This document shows, piece by piece, positions 16,249 through 24,211 of a stretch of DNA of 64,000 nucleotides (positions are counted from its first letter, which is position 1; every line of letters starts with the position of its first letter). Source of the stretch: Clostridium_AT radicumherbarum (GTDB lineage Bacteria > Bacillota > Clostridia > Clostridiales > Clostridiaceae); contig NZ_JBJHZY010000001.1 in the NCBI RefSeq assembly GCF_045310525.1, forward strand, positions 868,001-932,000. Direction: 5' to 3'. The position numbers were made by a program, and so were the translations under genes. The notes under the pieces were generated by a model, which saw nothing but the letters and a program-made list of their open reading frames with translations, ran no database searches and had not been told where the DNA came from.

Positions 16249-17529
16249 TTGTTGGAAAATGATAAAGCTCTTTTAAAGGAAATAATTAAATTAAAGCCAG
16301 TGCTTTGGGAAAATAGTAAATTGATAAAGTCTGAAGAAGCTTTAAAAAATATTGATGTAAGTATAGAAGAGATATATGAGGCAGAGGCAAGATTAGAAAG
16401 GTTTGCTACCTTAATAAGAAGATTTTTCCCTGAGACTGAAGATGGAATAATTGAGTCACCGCTTATGAAGATAGAAGGTATGAAAGAGAGTTCAGAGAAA
16501 TGCTATAATTCTAATATTAATGGTGAATTATATTTAAAGTGCGACAGCCATTTAAAGGTTGCGGGCTCTGTAAAAGCTAGAGGAGGAATATATGAGGTTT
16601 TAAAATATGCAGAAACCTTATGCCTTACAAATAGAATGATAACAAAAGAATGTGATTATTCTATAATGGCAGAGAAAAGCTTCAAAGATTTTTTTTCTAA
16701 ATATACTATAGCAGTAGGATCTACAGGTAATCTTGGCTTGAGCATTGGAATCATGTCTAGAGCCTTAGGCTTTAACACAGTAATTCATATGTCAAAGGAT
16801 GCTAAGGAATGGAAGAAAAAGCTTCTTAGAGAAAAAGGTGCAGCAGTTATTGAATATGAAGAGGATTATTCCAAGGCAGTAGAAGAAGGAAGAAAACAGT
16901 GCAGCAAGGATCCTAATGCTTACTTCATAGATGATGAAAATTCCAAGGACTTATTTTACGGCTATACAACTGCTGCCTTAAGACTTAAGAAGCAGCTAGA
17001 TGAGCAGAGCATTAATGTAGATAATAAGCACCAATTATATGTTTATCTTCCCTGTGGTGTAGGTGGTGCACCAGGAGGAATAACTTACGGTCTAAAAGCA
17101 TTTTTTGGAGATAATGTTCACTGCTATTTTGTAGAGCCTACCCATTCGCCTTGTATGTTGTTAGGCTTAATGACTGAAAAATTTAGTAAGCTCCATGTAA
17201 GGGATTTTGGAATTGACAATATTACTGATGCTGATGGACTTGCAGTAGGGTCACCTTCAGAGCTTATTTCAAATATTGTTAAAGAATTAATTGATGGAGA
17301 ATTTACCATAGAAGATGATGAACTTTATAAACTTTTGGCCTTACTTAAGGATAGTGAGGGAATAAAAATTGAACCTTCTGCAGCAGCAGGACTTTTAGGG
17401 CCTTTGCTAGTAAAGGCTAAAGATACCTCCACCCATATAGCCTGGGCAACAGGGGGATTATTTTTGCCGGATGATATATATCTAAAATTTTGTAATAAAG
17501 GTAAGAGTCTCCTTAATAAGAAATCCTAG
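16249..17529 (+). CDS. dsdA: D-serine ammonia-lyase
   Basis: About 426 residues, close to E. coli DsdA (442). Recognisable blocks: the N-terminal helical cap with EARLERFATLIRRFFPET, the PLP lysine in KVAGSVKARGGIYEVL (K109), the phosphate-binding SVGSTGNLGLS-like VGSTGNLGLSIG, and CGVGGAPGGITYGLK. It converts D-serine to pyruvate and ammonia, removing a toxic D-amino acid or wall-derived nitrogen source. TTG 16249 lies nine bases after GAGGTG. A GTG at 16237 is in frame but is part of that site; TTG 16252 is also possible. It is coupled to the THEP1-like gene; no DsdC or DsdX homologue is nearby. Confidence 0.9.
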   Translation: MLENDKALLKEIIKLKPVLWENSKLIKSEEALKNIDVSIEEIYEAEARLERFATLIRRFFPETEDGIIESPLMKIEGMKESSEKCYNSNINGELYLKCDSHLKVAGSVKARGGIYEVLKYAETLCLTNRMITKECDYSIMAEKSFKDFFSKYTIAVGSTGNLGLSIGIMSRALGFNTVIHMSKDAKEWKKKLLREKGAAVIEYEEDYSKAVEEGRKQCSKDPNAYFIDDENSKDLFYGYTTAALRLKKQLDEQSINVDNKHQLYVYLPCGVGGAPGGITYGLKAFFGDNVHCYFVEPTHSPCMLLGLMTEKFSKLHVRDFGIDNITDADGLAVGSPSELISNIVKELIDGEFTIEDDELYKLLALLKDSEGIKIEPSAAAGLLGPLLVKAKDTSTHIAWATGGLFLPDDIYLKFCNKGKSLLNKKS

Positions 17530-17614
17530 TGTTCCTTATAAATAAAATACTTTTATGTCTTATATAAATATATTATAATTAATTTAAAACTTAGGATAAG
17601 TGGGGGGGAATTTT

Positions 17615-17884
17615 ATGTATCATTTAAAAAACTATATGGAGATTTTAGTAGATGAAATATTACCAGGTATGTTAGTAAATGAAGAAGAAATATGCAAATG
17701 TGACAGATGCATACTTGACATAAAAGCTATAGCCTTAAATAGACTTACTCCAAAATATATAGTAAGTGACATTGGAGAAATATACAGAAGATATGACGAT
17801 ATAAGTAAGCAATTAGAAATTGATGTAATAGAAGCTATTATGAGATCTATTGAGCTTGTAAAGAAATTCCCAAGACATGATTAA
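17615..17884 (+). CDS. ComFB-like protein
   Basis: 89 residues from ATG 17615 after a GGGGGGG site. The cysteine cluster CKCDRC (C27, C29, C32) followed by LDIKAIALNRLTPKYIVSDIGEIYRR is the late-competence ComFB domain signature (CxCxRCxxDxxALALNxLPPxYVxT). In Bacillus comFB lies in the comF operon; the role is unclear and competence has been questioned. Stand-alone copies are widespread in clostridia. It is monocistronic, with a shared terminator downstream. Confidence 0.82.
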   Translation: MYHLKNYMEILVDEILPGMLVNEEEICKCDRCILDIKAIALNRLTPKYIVSDIGEIYRRYDDISKQLEIDVIEAIMRSIELVKKFPRHD

Positions 17885-17956
17885 ATGGTGTAGAAGGAGT
17901 TTAATAAAACATCATTTATAAAAATTATTTTAAAACATTTTATTAGATTTTAAAAA

Positions 17957-18036
17957 AGAAGAGCCGTCTTTTAATACATCTCAAAGGTTATAATATTCTT
18001 ACCTTTTGGATGAACTTAAAAGAGGCTCTTTTTTTA
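17957..18036. terminator. Large bidirectional hairpin between convergent genes
   Basis: AAGAGCC at the left pairs with GGCTCTT at the right, extended by TCTTTTAA/TTAAAAGA and an inner AAAGGT/ACCTTT stem, followed by a seven-base T-run. It closes the ComFB-like gene and slightly overlaps the stop of the minus-strand amidase gene. Confidence 0.75.
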
Positions 18037-18573
18037 AACGCTGATTTTCAAATAATGATATTGTTTTACAGGCCAGGAAGTCCTGTATGGTATGTTTAAT
18101 GCTTCAAAGGAATGATGAGAGACTAGGGGCATCCCTTCAGAAAAACCTGTAACAATTGTAGAATGAAAGATCATTCCATTATTATCTTCAAAAAAAATCA
18201 CATCTCCAAGTTCCAACTGAGAGGGACTTTGTACTTCTAGTCCCTTAGGTCCGGCATAATTATTAGCCTTACCGATTTTTAAATACCAGTAGAGAGAATG
18301 GGCTACAGCCCATGAAACTGACCAGGTATGGTTTTTTGTATTTGTACTACCATTTCTATTGTACCACCAAGAGTGATTTGGCATGTAAGTCATAGGTGCG
18401 CCGCCAGCCCTTAGACATTGGGAGATAAAGTTAGCACAGTCTCCGCTTGTATCATTAATAAGTGGAAAATATCTATAATTTGGATTAGGACTTAATGCAT
18501 AGGTTTGGGCATAGTTAACGGCATTTTCTCTTGAATACTTATTTTGCCTTAATTGATTGTATGAATTTACCAC
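18034..18573 (-). CDS. Putative amidase (amidase_6 / CHAP-like cysteine hydrolase)
   Basis: 179 residues. The motif GDCANFISQCLRAGG contains the likely catalytic cysteine (C46). Further blocks are NHTWSVSWAVAHSLYWYL, GDVIFFED and FHSTIVTGFSEG, where the histidine completes the dyad of amidase_6 NlpC/P60-like enzymes. These hydrolyse amide bonds, probably in peptidoglycan. No signal peptide is seen; family members in clostridia are often spore- or lysis-associated. The start is GTG 18573 with AAGGTG upstream. Convergent with the ComFB-like gene. Confidence 0.82.
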   Translation of the reverse strand: MVNSYNQLRQNKYSRENAVNYAQTYALSPNPNYRYFPLINDTSGDCANFISQCLRAGGAPMTYMPNHSWWYNRNGSTNTKNHTWSVSWAVAHSLYWYLKIGKANNYAGPKGLEVQSPSQLELGDVIFFEDNNGMIFHSTIVTGFSEGMPLVSHHSFEALNIPYRTSWPVKQYHYLKISV

Positions 18574-18659
18574 TTTATCACCTTACAAAGATTTATAATA
18601 TTTATTTTATGTAATAAATGCAAATTTGAACTCTAAAATTTAGTAAAATATTAAAACCT

Positions 18660-18707
18660 GTAATATATGTTACGGATTTAAATAATAAACTTTGATAATA
18701 TATTACC
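18660..18707 (+). promoter_or_regulatory. Paired near-palindromes upstream of hcp, candidate operator
   Basis: GTAATATATGTTAC (18660-18673) and GATAATATATTACC (18694-18707) are both near-palindromes sharing GTAATATAT on one strand, with centres 34 bases apart. hcp genes are commonly controlled by CRP/FNR-type nitrosative-stress regulators (HcpR) that bind such dyads. No such regulator gene is in the window, so this is inference from position and symmetry. Confidence 0.35.
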
Positions 18708-18789
18708 TGTAGTCAGAAAGAATAAGCGAAATGCTTAATTAAAAATAACAAGTAAAAATATTTTATTATATTATATGGAGGTTTTATTA

Positions 18790-20439
18790 ATGAGTATGTT
18801 TTGTTATCAATGCCAAGAAACTGCTGGTGGAAAAGGATGTACACTTAGGGGTGTTTGTGGTAAGACTTCAGATTTAGCAAATCTTCAAGACTTATTAATC
18901 TATGTTTTAAAGGGAATTTCAGTAGCTAATGTAAAAGCAAGAGAGCTTGGGGTTAACACTAAAGAAACTGATAAATTTGTATTTAATGGTTTATTTATGA
19001 CTATAACTAATGCTAATTGGGACAAAGCTAGATTCTATGATGAAATAAAGGCAGGTCTTAAATTAAGAGACGAAATCAAAGCTGCTGTAGCAAATGCAAG
19101 TGGAGTTATTAAAAGTAATTATGAAGGATTAACATGGACAGGCTTATCAGAAGCTGAACTTGATGCAAAGGCTGAATCAGGAGACGTAAGTATTCTTCAA
19201 ACAAAGGATGAGGATATAAGATCTTTAAGAGAATTATTAACTTATGGAATAAAGGGAATGGCTGCTTATGTAGAGCACGCATTTAACTTAGGCTATACTG
19301 ATGATACCGTATTTGAATTTATGGAAAAGGGCTTAGCAGCTGCAACAGATGATAAATTAGGTGTTAATGAATATGTTTCATTAGTTTTAGAGTGTGGAAA
19401 ATATGGTGTTGATGCCATGGCATTACTCGATAAAGCAAACACAACTACCTATGGTAATCCTGAAATAACAAAGGTTAATATTGGAGTTAGAAACAATCCA
19501 GCAATACTTATAAGTGGTCATGATCTAAGAGATATGGAACAATTATTAGCTCAAACAGAAGGAACAGGAGTAGATGTATATACTCATTCTGAAATGCTTC
19601 CAGCTAACTACTATCCTGCATTTAAGAAATACTCACATTTTGTAGGTAATTATGGAAATGCTTGGTGGTTACAGGATAAAGAATTTGAAAGCTTTAATGG
19701 AGTAATACTTATGACTACTAATTGCATAGTTCCTCCAAAGGCTTCTTATAAAGATAGAATGTTCACAACTGGTGCTACAGGAATAACAGGCGTTAAGCAC
19801 ATAGATAAAAAAGCAGATGGTATTAAAGATTTTTCAGAGCTAATTGCACTTGCAAAAACACTTCCAGCTCCTACAGAAATAGAAAAGGGAGAAATTGTTG
19901 GTGGGTTTGCACATGCTCAAGTTCTTGCACTTGCTAATCAAGTTGTAGAGGCAGTTAAGACTGGTGCTATTAAGAGATTCTTTGTAATGGCTGGCTGTGA
20001 TGGAAGAATGAAGAGTAGAGATTACTATACTGAGTTTGCTGAAAAACTTCCAAAGGATACAGTAATTCTAACAGCTGGTTGTGCTAAATATAGATATAAT
20101 AAGCTAAATCTAGGAGATATTAATGGAATTCCTAGAGTATTAGATGCAGGACAATGTAACGATTCTTATTCTCTTGCAGTAATTGCATTAAAATTAAAAG
20201 AAGTATTTGGGCTTGATAGTGTTAATGAACTGCCAATTTCTTATAACATTGCTTGGTACGAGCAAAAGGCAGTAATAGTATTACTTGCTCTACTATACTT
20301 AGGAGTAAAGAATATACATTTAGGACCAACACTACCTGGCTTCTTATCATCAAATGTTACAAAGGTTCTTGTAGAGAACTTTGGAATTGGTGGAGTAACA
20401 AATGCTGATGATGATATGAAAATGTTCATGGGTGCATAA
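18790..20439 (+). CDS. hcp: Hydroxylamine reductase (hybrid-cluster protein)
   Basis: 549 residues. The N-terminal cysteines C5, C8, C17 and C23 (MFCYQCQETAGGKGC...C) bind a 4Fe-4S cluster. Ligands of the hybrid cluster lie in the usual blocks HDLRD, TTNCIVPP, MAGCDGR, TAGCAKYRYN and DAGQCNDSYS. The protein reduces hydroxylamine or nitric oxide and protects anaerobes from nitrosative stress. ATG 18790 follows GGAGGT; ATG 18775 overlaps the site. No hcr reductase partner is adjacent. The start is preceded by paired palindromes (18660-18707) that may be an operator. Confidence 0.95.
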   Translation: MSMFCYQCQETAGGKGCTLRGVCGKTSDLANLQDLLIYVLKGISVANVKARELGVNTKETDKFVFNGLFMTITNANWDKARFYDEIKAGLKLRDEIKAAVANASGVIKSNYEGLTWTGLSEAELDAKAESGDVSILQTKDEDIRSLRELLTYGIKGMAAYVEHAFNLGYTDDTVFEFMEKGLAAATDDKLGVNEYVSLVLECGKYGVDAMALLDKANTTTYGNPEITKVNIGVRNNPAILISGHDLRDMEQLLAQTEGTGVDVYTHSEMLPANYYPAFKKYSHFVGNYGNAWWLQDKEFESFNGVILMTTNCIVPPKASYKDRMFTTGATGITGVKHIDKKADGIKDFSELIALAKTLPAPTEIEKGEIVGGFAHAQVLALANQVVEAVKTGAIKRFFVMAGCDGRMKSRDYYTEFAEKLPKDTVILTAGCAKYRYNKLNLGDINGIPRVLDAGQCNDSYSLAVIALKLKEVFGLDSVNELPISYNIAWYEQKAVIVLLALLYLGVKNIHLGPTLPGFLSSNVTKVLVENFGIGGVTNADDDMKMFMGA

Positions 20440-20494
20440 TTCAAATTAATTTATAATAGCTTAAAATAGGAATACTTGAAATTACTAATTTAAG

Positions 20495-20543
20495 CTTAGG
20501 AGGCTGAAGGAACTATTAATTCCTTCAGCCTCCTAAGTTTTTT
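20495..20543 (+). terminator. Strong terminator after hcp
   Basis: An 18-bp perfect stem (CTTAGGAGGCTGAAGGAA with its complement) around a short loop, ending in six T residues. Confidence 0.92.
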
Positions 20544-20668
20544 GCTAGTAATTTAGCTAAAAATTTTGTTTAGCAATTAATGAAGATTTAATTAAATTTT
20601 AATAATTAAATTTTAAAATATGCACATAATAAAACGGTAAATTATTCTAAACTCTAGGAGGTATTATT

Positions 20669-21130
20669 ATGAAGTTTAAAAAAATAGCAGCATTATCTAT
20701 AGTTTTATCTTTAAGTTCAAGTGCTGCTGTACATGCTGAAGCCTTATTGCCTTTTGGAAATAAGGCAGATACATCAGAAAAAAATGTAGAAGATGGTCAT
20801 AAGCATCATATGGGCAAGGGCCATTCTGGTATATTTGAAGCAGCTAAACAAATGGGTATAAGTCAAAACGATCTAAAAGAAGCAAAAAAGAATGGAAAGA
20901 ATTTTTTTGAACTGGCAAAGAAAAAGGGATACTCAGAAAAAGAAGCTAGAGATTTCATTATTAAAACAAAAAGGGAAATGGTTCTAAAAGCTGTTTCTGA
21001 AGGAAAAATAACAAAAGAAAAAGGGGATGAAATTATTAAAAAAAGTGAGGATAAAATCTCAAAGTGGGACGGAACCTTTAGATCACATAAAGAGCAGAAG
21101 GAGCCTCAAATACAAAAAAGTACAGCTTAA
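20669..21130 (+). CDS. Exported YckD/DUF2680-like protein
   Basis: 153 residues. Residues 1-23 form a signal peptide (KKIAALSIVLSLSSSAAVHA). A His-rich segment (HKHHMGKGH) follows, then two short helical repeats (DLKEAKKNGKNFFELAKKKGYSEKEARDFI and KAVSEGKITKEKGDEIIKK) of the DUF2680 type found in Bacillus YckD. Function is unknown; the His-rich stretch might bind metal. Monocistronic with AGGAGG and a downstream terminator. Confidence 0.75.
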   Translation: MKFKKIAALSIVLSLSSSAAVHAEALLPFGNKADTSEKNVEDGHKHHMGKGHSGIFEAAKQMGISQNDLKEAKKNGKNFFELAKKKGYSEKEARDFIIKTKREMVLKAVSEGKITKEKGDEIIKKSEDKISKWDGTFRSHKEQKEPQIQKSTA

Positions 21131-21168
21131 CGGTTAATTAGTTTATAATAAAGAAAGCTATAAAAAAG

Positions 21169-21204
21169 CTTCCCAGTAAATAAATATATTCACTGGGAAG
21201 TTTT
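21169..21204 (+). terminator. Intrinsic terminator
   Basis: CTTCCCAGT and ACTGGGAAG pair with an A/T loop, followed by TTTTCC, after the YckD-like gene. Confidence 0.8.
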
Positions 21205-21488
21205 CCTTCAAATTTATTTAATTTTGGGGTTAGGGAGATATCTTTGGGGGGATGTTAAGTATCTTCTTGAAATTATTATTACATATAAATATTTGGTTGT
21301 CAATAATAAAATATATCAAATAATATTAATTATTATATAGTTTACAATTTGTTAATATTTAATAGAATGTTCTAATAAACTTTAGAAAACAGTATAGAAA
21401 AATAAAATTAGTATTGAAATATGTATAAATATTTTTTATTAGACATAATTTTAAAAAAGTGTTATTATATTTAAGGCAATTAAATTAT
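21205..21488. other. AT-rich intergenic region upstream of the tRNA
   Basis: No open reading frame with a ribosome site and no clear hairpin was found. It must hold the tRNA promoter, perhaps TTAGACA near 21440 with TTATTAT downstream, but the match is poor. Confidence 0.3.
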
Positions 21489-21563
21489 GGCTCCTTGGTC
21501 AAGCGGTTAAGACACCACCCTCTCAAGGTGGTATCAGGGGTTCGATTCCCCTAGGAGTCACCA
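21489..21563 (+). tRNA. tRNA-Glu (anticodon CUC)
   Basis: The acceptor arm GGCTCCT/AGGAGTC, D-arm, anticodon stem CCACC/GGTGG, T-arm CAGGGG-TTCGATT-CCCCT and an encoded CCA end (21561-21563) fold into a full cloverleaf. The seven-base loop CTCTCAA places CTC at positions 34-36, decoding GAG glutamate codons. It is a lone tRNA with its own terminator, separate from any visible tRNA cluster. Confidence 0.95.
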
Positions 21564-21568
21564 AGTCA

Positions 21569-21609
21569 AAAACACCAACGTTCTCAAGAGATTAAACGTT
21601 GGTGTTTTT
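21569..21609 (+). terminator. tRNA terminator
   Basis: AACACCAACGTT and AACGTTGGTGTT pair, followed by TTTATT, directly after the tRNA. Confidence 0.88.
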
Positions 21610-21714
21610 ATTTATTCCCACACTTTTCCCACATTATAATATAGCTCAGTCATTCATAAATTTATTTTTATTTGAATAACCTATTAATAGTTAATTATTT
21701 ATCGGAGGTTATGA

Positions 21715-22527
21715 ATGGGGTACTATGTTAAAGTAGAACCTAATGTGAAAATTTATGTTGAGGATCTTAACCCTGAGAGCAAAAAGACAATCTTGTTCCT
21801 ACACGGTTGGCCTGGAAGCCATAAACTGTTTGAATATCAATTCGATCAACTTCCAAAGAAGGGATATAGATGCATCGGAATAGATACAAGAGGATTTGGA
21901 AATTCTGATAAGCCCTGGACTGGCTATGGATATGATAGATTATCAGATGATGTTCGGTGTGTGGTAGAAGCACTTGCATTACATGACTTTACTCTCGCAG
22001 GACATTCAACAGGGGGAGCAATGGCTGTTCGATACATGTCCCGACATAAAGGACATGGTGTATCTAAGCTTGTTCTTATTGATGCAGCAGCTCCTACTGT
22101 TATTAAACGTCAAAATTTCCCATATGGTTTAGAAAAAGAAGATGTAATCAAAATTATTCAGGGAACATATAATGATCGTCCAAAAATGCTGAGAGATTTT
22201 GGTGACACATTTTTCTTTCAGTATATAACTGAAGCATTCTCTGATTGGTTTTTCCAATTAGGATTACAGGCGGCAGGATGGGCAACTGCTGCTATTGCAA
22301 ATACTTGGATAAATGAAGTACTGTTTTCTGATTTAGAAACTATAAATGTTCCAACTTTAATTATTCATGGTATTCATGATAAGATTATTCCATTTGAGCT
22401 TGGTGAAGTACAAAATCAAGGTATTAAAAATTCAAAACTGATACCATTTAATTACAGCGGTCATGCGACATTCTATGACCAGCGTGACAAATTTAACGAA
22501 GAAATAGTCAAATTTATTGAAGAATAA
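21715..22527 (+). CDS. Alpha/beta hydrolase
   Basis: 270 residues with a canonical alpha/beta-hydrolase layout: oxyanion-hole motif HGWPG (30-34), nucleophile elbow GHSTGG with S98, acid in HGIHDKIIP and the catalytic histidine in SGHATFYDQ near the C-terminus. It resembles cofactor-free haloperoxidase/arylesterase-like enzymes. The substrate cannot be told. ATG 21715 follows GGAGG at seven bases; an overlapping ATG at 21711 is out of frame. It looks monocistronic. No membrane segment or signal peptide, so cytoplasmic. Confidence 0.85.
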   Translation: MGYYVKVEPNVKIYVEDLNPESKKTILFLHGWPGSHKLFEYQFDQLPKKGYRCIGIDTRGFGNSDKPWTGYGYDRLSDDVRCVVEALALHDFTLAGHSTGGAMAVRYMSRHKGHGVSKLVLIDAAAPTVIKRQNFPYGLEKEDVIKIIQGTYNDRPKMLRDFGDTFFFQYITEAFSDWFFQLGLQAAGWATAAIANTWINEVLFSDLETINVPTLIIHGIHDKIIPFELGEVQNQGIKNSKLIPFNYSGHATFYDQRDKFNEEIVKFIEE

Positions 22528-22577
22528 ATTATTCAATAGAGTATTTAATGAAATATTGAAAGTTAATAATGGATTTT

Positions 22578-22618
22578 GAATACCGTATTATTCTGAAATG
22601 AGTACTACGGTATTCTTA
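22578..22618 (+). terminator. Intrinsic terminator
   Basis: GAATACCGTA and TACGGTATTC pair around an 18-base loop, followed by TTATT, after the hydrolase gene. Confidence 0.65.
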
Positions 22619-22705
22619 TTAAAAATTATTTTAACTTCATGATGTATTTATCTAATTTTCAATAAATATAGTTACAGAATATACCTGTCTAGTATAATGT
22701 ATACA

Positions 22706-22734
22706 TTGACTTGAGGCTCGTTTACATATAAAAT
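22706..22734 (+). promoter_or_regulatory. Sigma-A-like promoter of the permease gene
   Basis: TTGACT (22706-22711) and TAAAAT (22729-22734) with 17-base spacing, about 60 bases before the permease start. Confidence 0.55.
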
Positions 22735-22796
22735 CAAATTCTGTATATATCTTTTATAAAACTTGGGGCACAAAATTAAAAAAGGATGGTTTAAAC

Positions 22797-24146
22797 ATGC
22801 AATTAAAAAAATCAATCAGCAGTGAGTCAAATGTTCCTAAGCAATTAAAGAAAGAAATAGGACTTTTAGAGGCTATTACAGTTGTAATTGGAGTAGTAAT
22901 AGGATCAGGTATATTTTTTAAGGCATCTTCAGTATATAAAAGTGCAGGAACACCAACTTTAGGAATTTTAGCTTGGATTATTGGCGGATTAATTACTATG
23001 GCTTCAGCTCTAACTGTAACAGAAATAGCAACAGCCATACCAGAGACTGGTGGAATGTTTGCTTATTTAAAGGAGTTATACGGAGAAAAGAGTGCTTTCT
23101 TATTTGGGTGGATGCAGACGTTAATATACGTACCTGGAGTTGCAGCTGCATTATCAATAGTATTTGTAACACAAGCAACTTATTTTATTCCTTCCATGTC
23201 TAATATTCAGCAAAAAATATTAGCAATATTTATGTTGTTTTTCATTATGATAATAAATGTAATTTCTACAAAATTAGGCAGTAAAGTACAACTATTTGCA
23301 ACCTTTGGAAAGCTAATACCGATTTTTGTAATAATTGTTTTTGGTCTACTAAAAGGTACAGCAAGCAGTTTACCTGCAGCTTCACAGGCTGCAACTTCAG
23401 TAGGGGCAGCTGGATTTGGAGCTGCAATTCTTGGTACACTTTGGGCTTATGATGGCTGGGCTGGAGTAGGTAACATTGCTGGTGAACTTAAAAATCCTAA
23501 AAAGGATTTACCAAAATCTATAATTTTAGGTCTTTTCGTAACCATAATTGTTTATATATTAATAAATATTGCAATAGTAAAAGTTATGCCAATTAGCGCG
23601 GTAATTGCATCTACAAAACCCGCTTCAGATGCAGCAATAATATTATTTGGTAAAGGTGGAGCCGCCTTAGTTGCAGCAGGTATTATGGTTTCTATCTTTG
23701 GAGCCTTAAATGGTTACTTAATGACAGGAGTTAGAATTCCATTTGCTATGGCACAAGATAAACTATTTCCTTTTCCTAAGTTCTTTGGAAAAGTAAATGA
23801 TAAATTTCAAACTCCATTAAATTCATTTATTTTTGAAATAATTTTAGCTTGTTTTTATGTTTTAAGCGGATCCTTTGATACCCTGACTAATCTTGCAGTA
23901 TTTGTTATGTGGATTTTCTTTGTAATGACAGTTGCAGGGATCTTTATTCTAAGAAGTAAGCATAAAGACATTGATAGACCTTATAAAGTTCCTCTCTACC
24001 CTGTAGTTCCTTTAGTAGGGATAGTAGGAGGTATTTATATTTTAATAAGTACTTTAATTACTGATACTAGTTCCTCACTTTACGGTATAGTAATTACTTT
24101 AATAGGTTTACCTGTTTACTTTTATGTAAAGAAGAAAATAAAATAA
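22797..24146 (+). CDS. SteT-like serine/threonine exchanger (APC superfamily)
   Basis: 449 residues, 12 predicted membrane helices. The sequence tracks Bacillus SteT closely: LKKEIGLLEAITVVIGVVIGSGIFFK at helix 1, TEIATAIPETGGMFAYLKELYGE after helix 2, GTLWAYDGWAGVGNIAGELKNPKKDLP at helix 6, and the C-terminal YKVPLYPVVPLVGIVGG. SteT exchanges L-serine and L-threonine across the membrane. It has its own promoter (22706) and a strong terminator. Substrate assignment rests on remembered family similarity. Confidence 0.85.
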   Translation: MQLKKSISSESNVPKQLKKEIGLLEAITVVIGVVIGSGIFFKASSVYKSAGTPTLGILAWIIGGLITMASALTVTEIATAIPETGGMFAYLKELYGEKSAFLFGWMQTLIYVPGVAAALSIVFVTQATYFIPSMSNIQQKILAIFMLFFIMIINVISTKLGSKVQLFATFGKLIPIFVIIVFGLLKGTASSLPAASQAATSVGAAGFGAAILGTLWAYDGWAGVGNIAGELKNPKKDLPKSIILGLFVTIIVYILINIAIVKVMPISAVIASTKPASDAAIILFGKGGAALVAAGIMVSIFGALNGYLMTGVRIPFAMAQDKLFPFPKFFGKVNDKFQTPLNSFIFEIILACFYVLSGSFDTLTNLAVFVMWIFFVMTVAGIFILRSKHKDIDRPYKVPLYPVVPLVGIVGGIYILISTLITDTSSSLYGIVITLIGLPVYFYVKKKIK

Positions 24147-24161
24147 TAAATGATAAAAGAG

Positions 24162-24207
24162 GTGCCGCCCTATAGACAGGATATAATTTGTCTATAGAGC
24201 GGCACTT
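24162..24207. terminator. Bidirectional terminator between permease and ABC-F gene
   Basis: GTGCCGC pairs with GCGGCAC and TATAGACA with TGTCTATA, forming a long stem with one small internal loop. It closes convergent genes from both sides. Confidence 0.78.
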
Positions 24208-24211
24208 ATTA

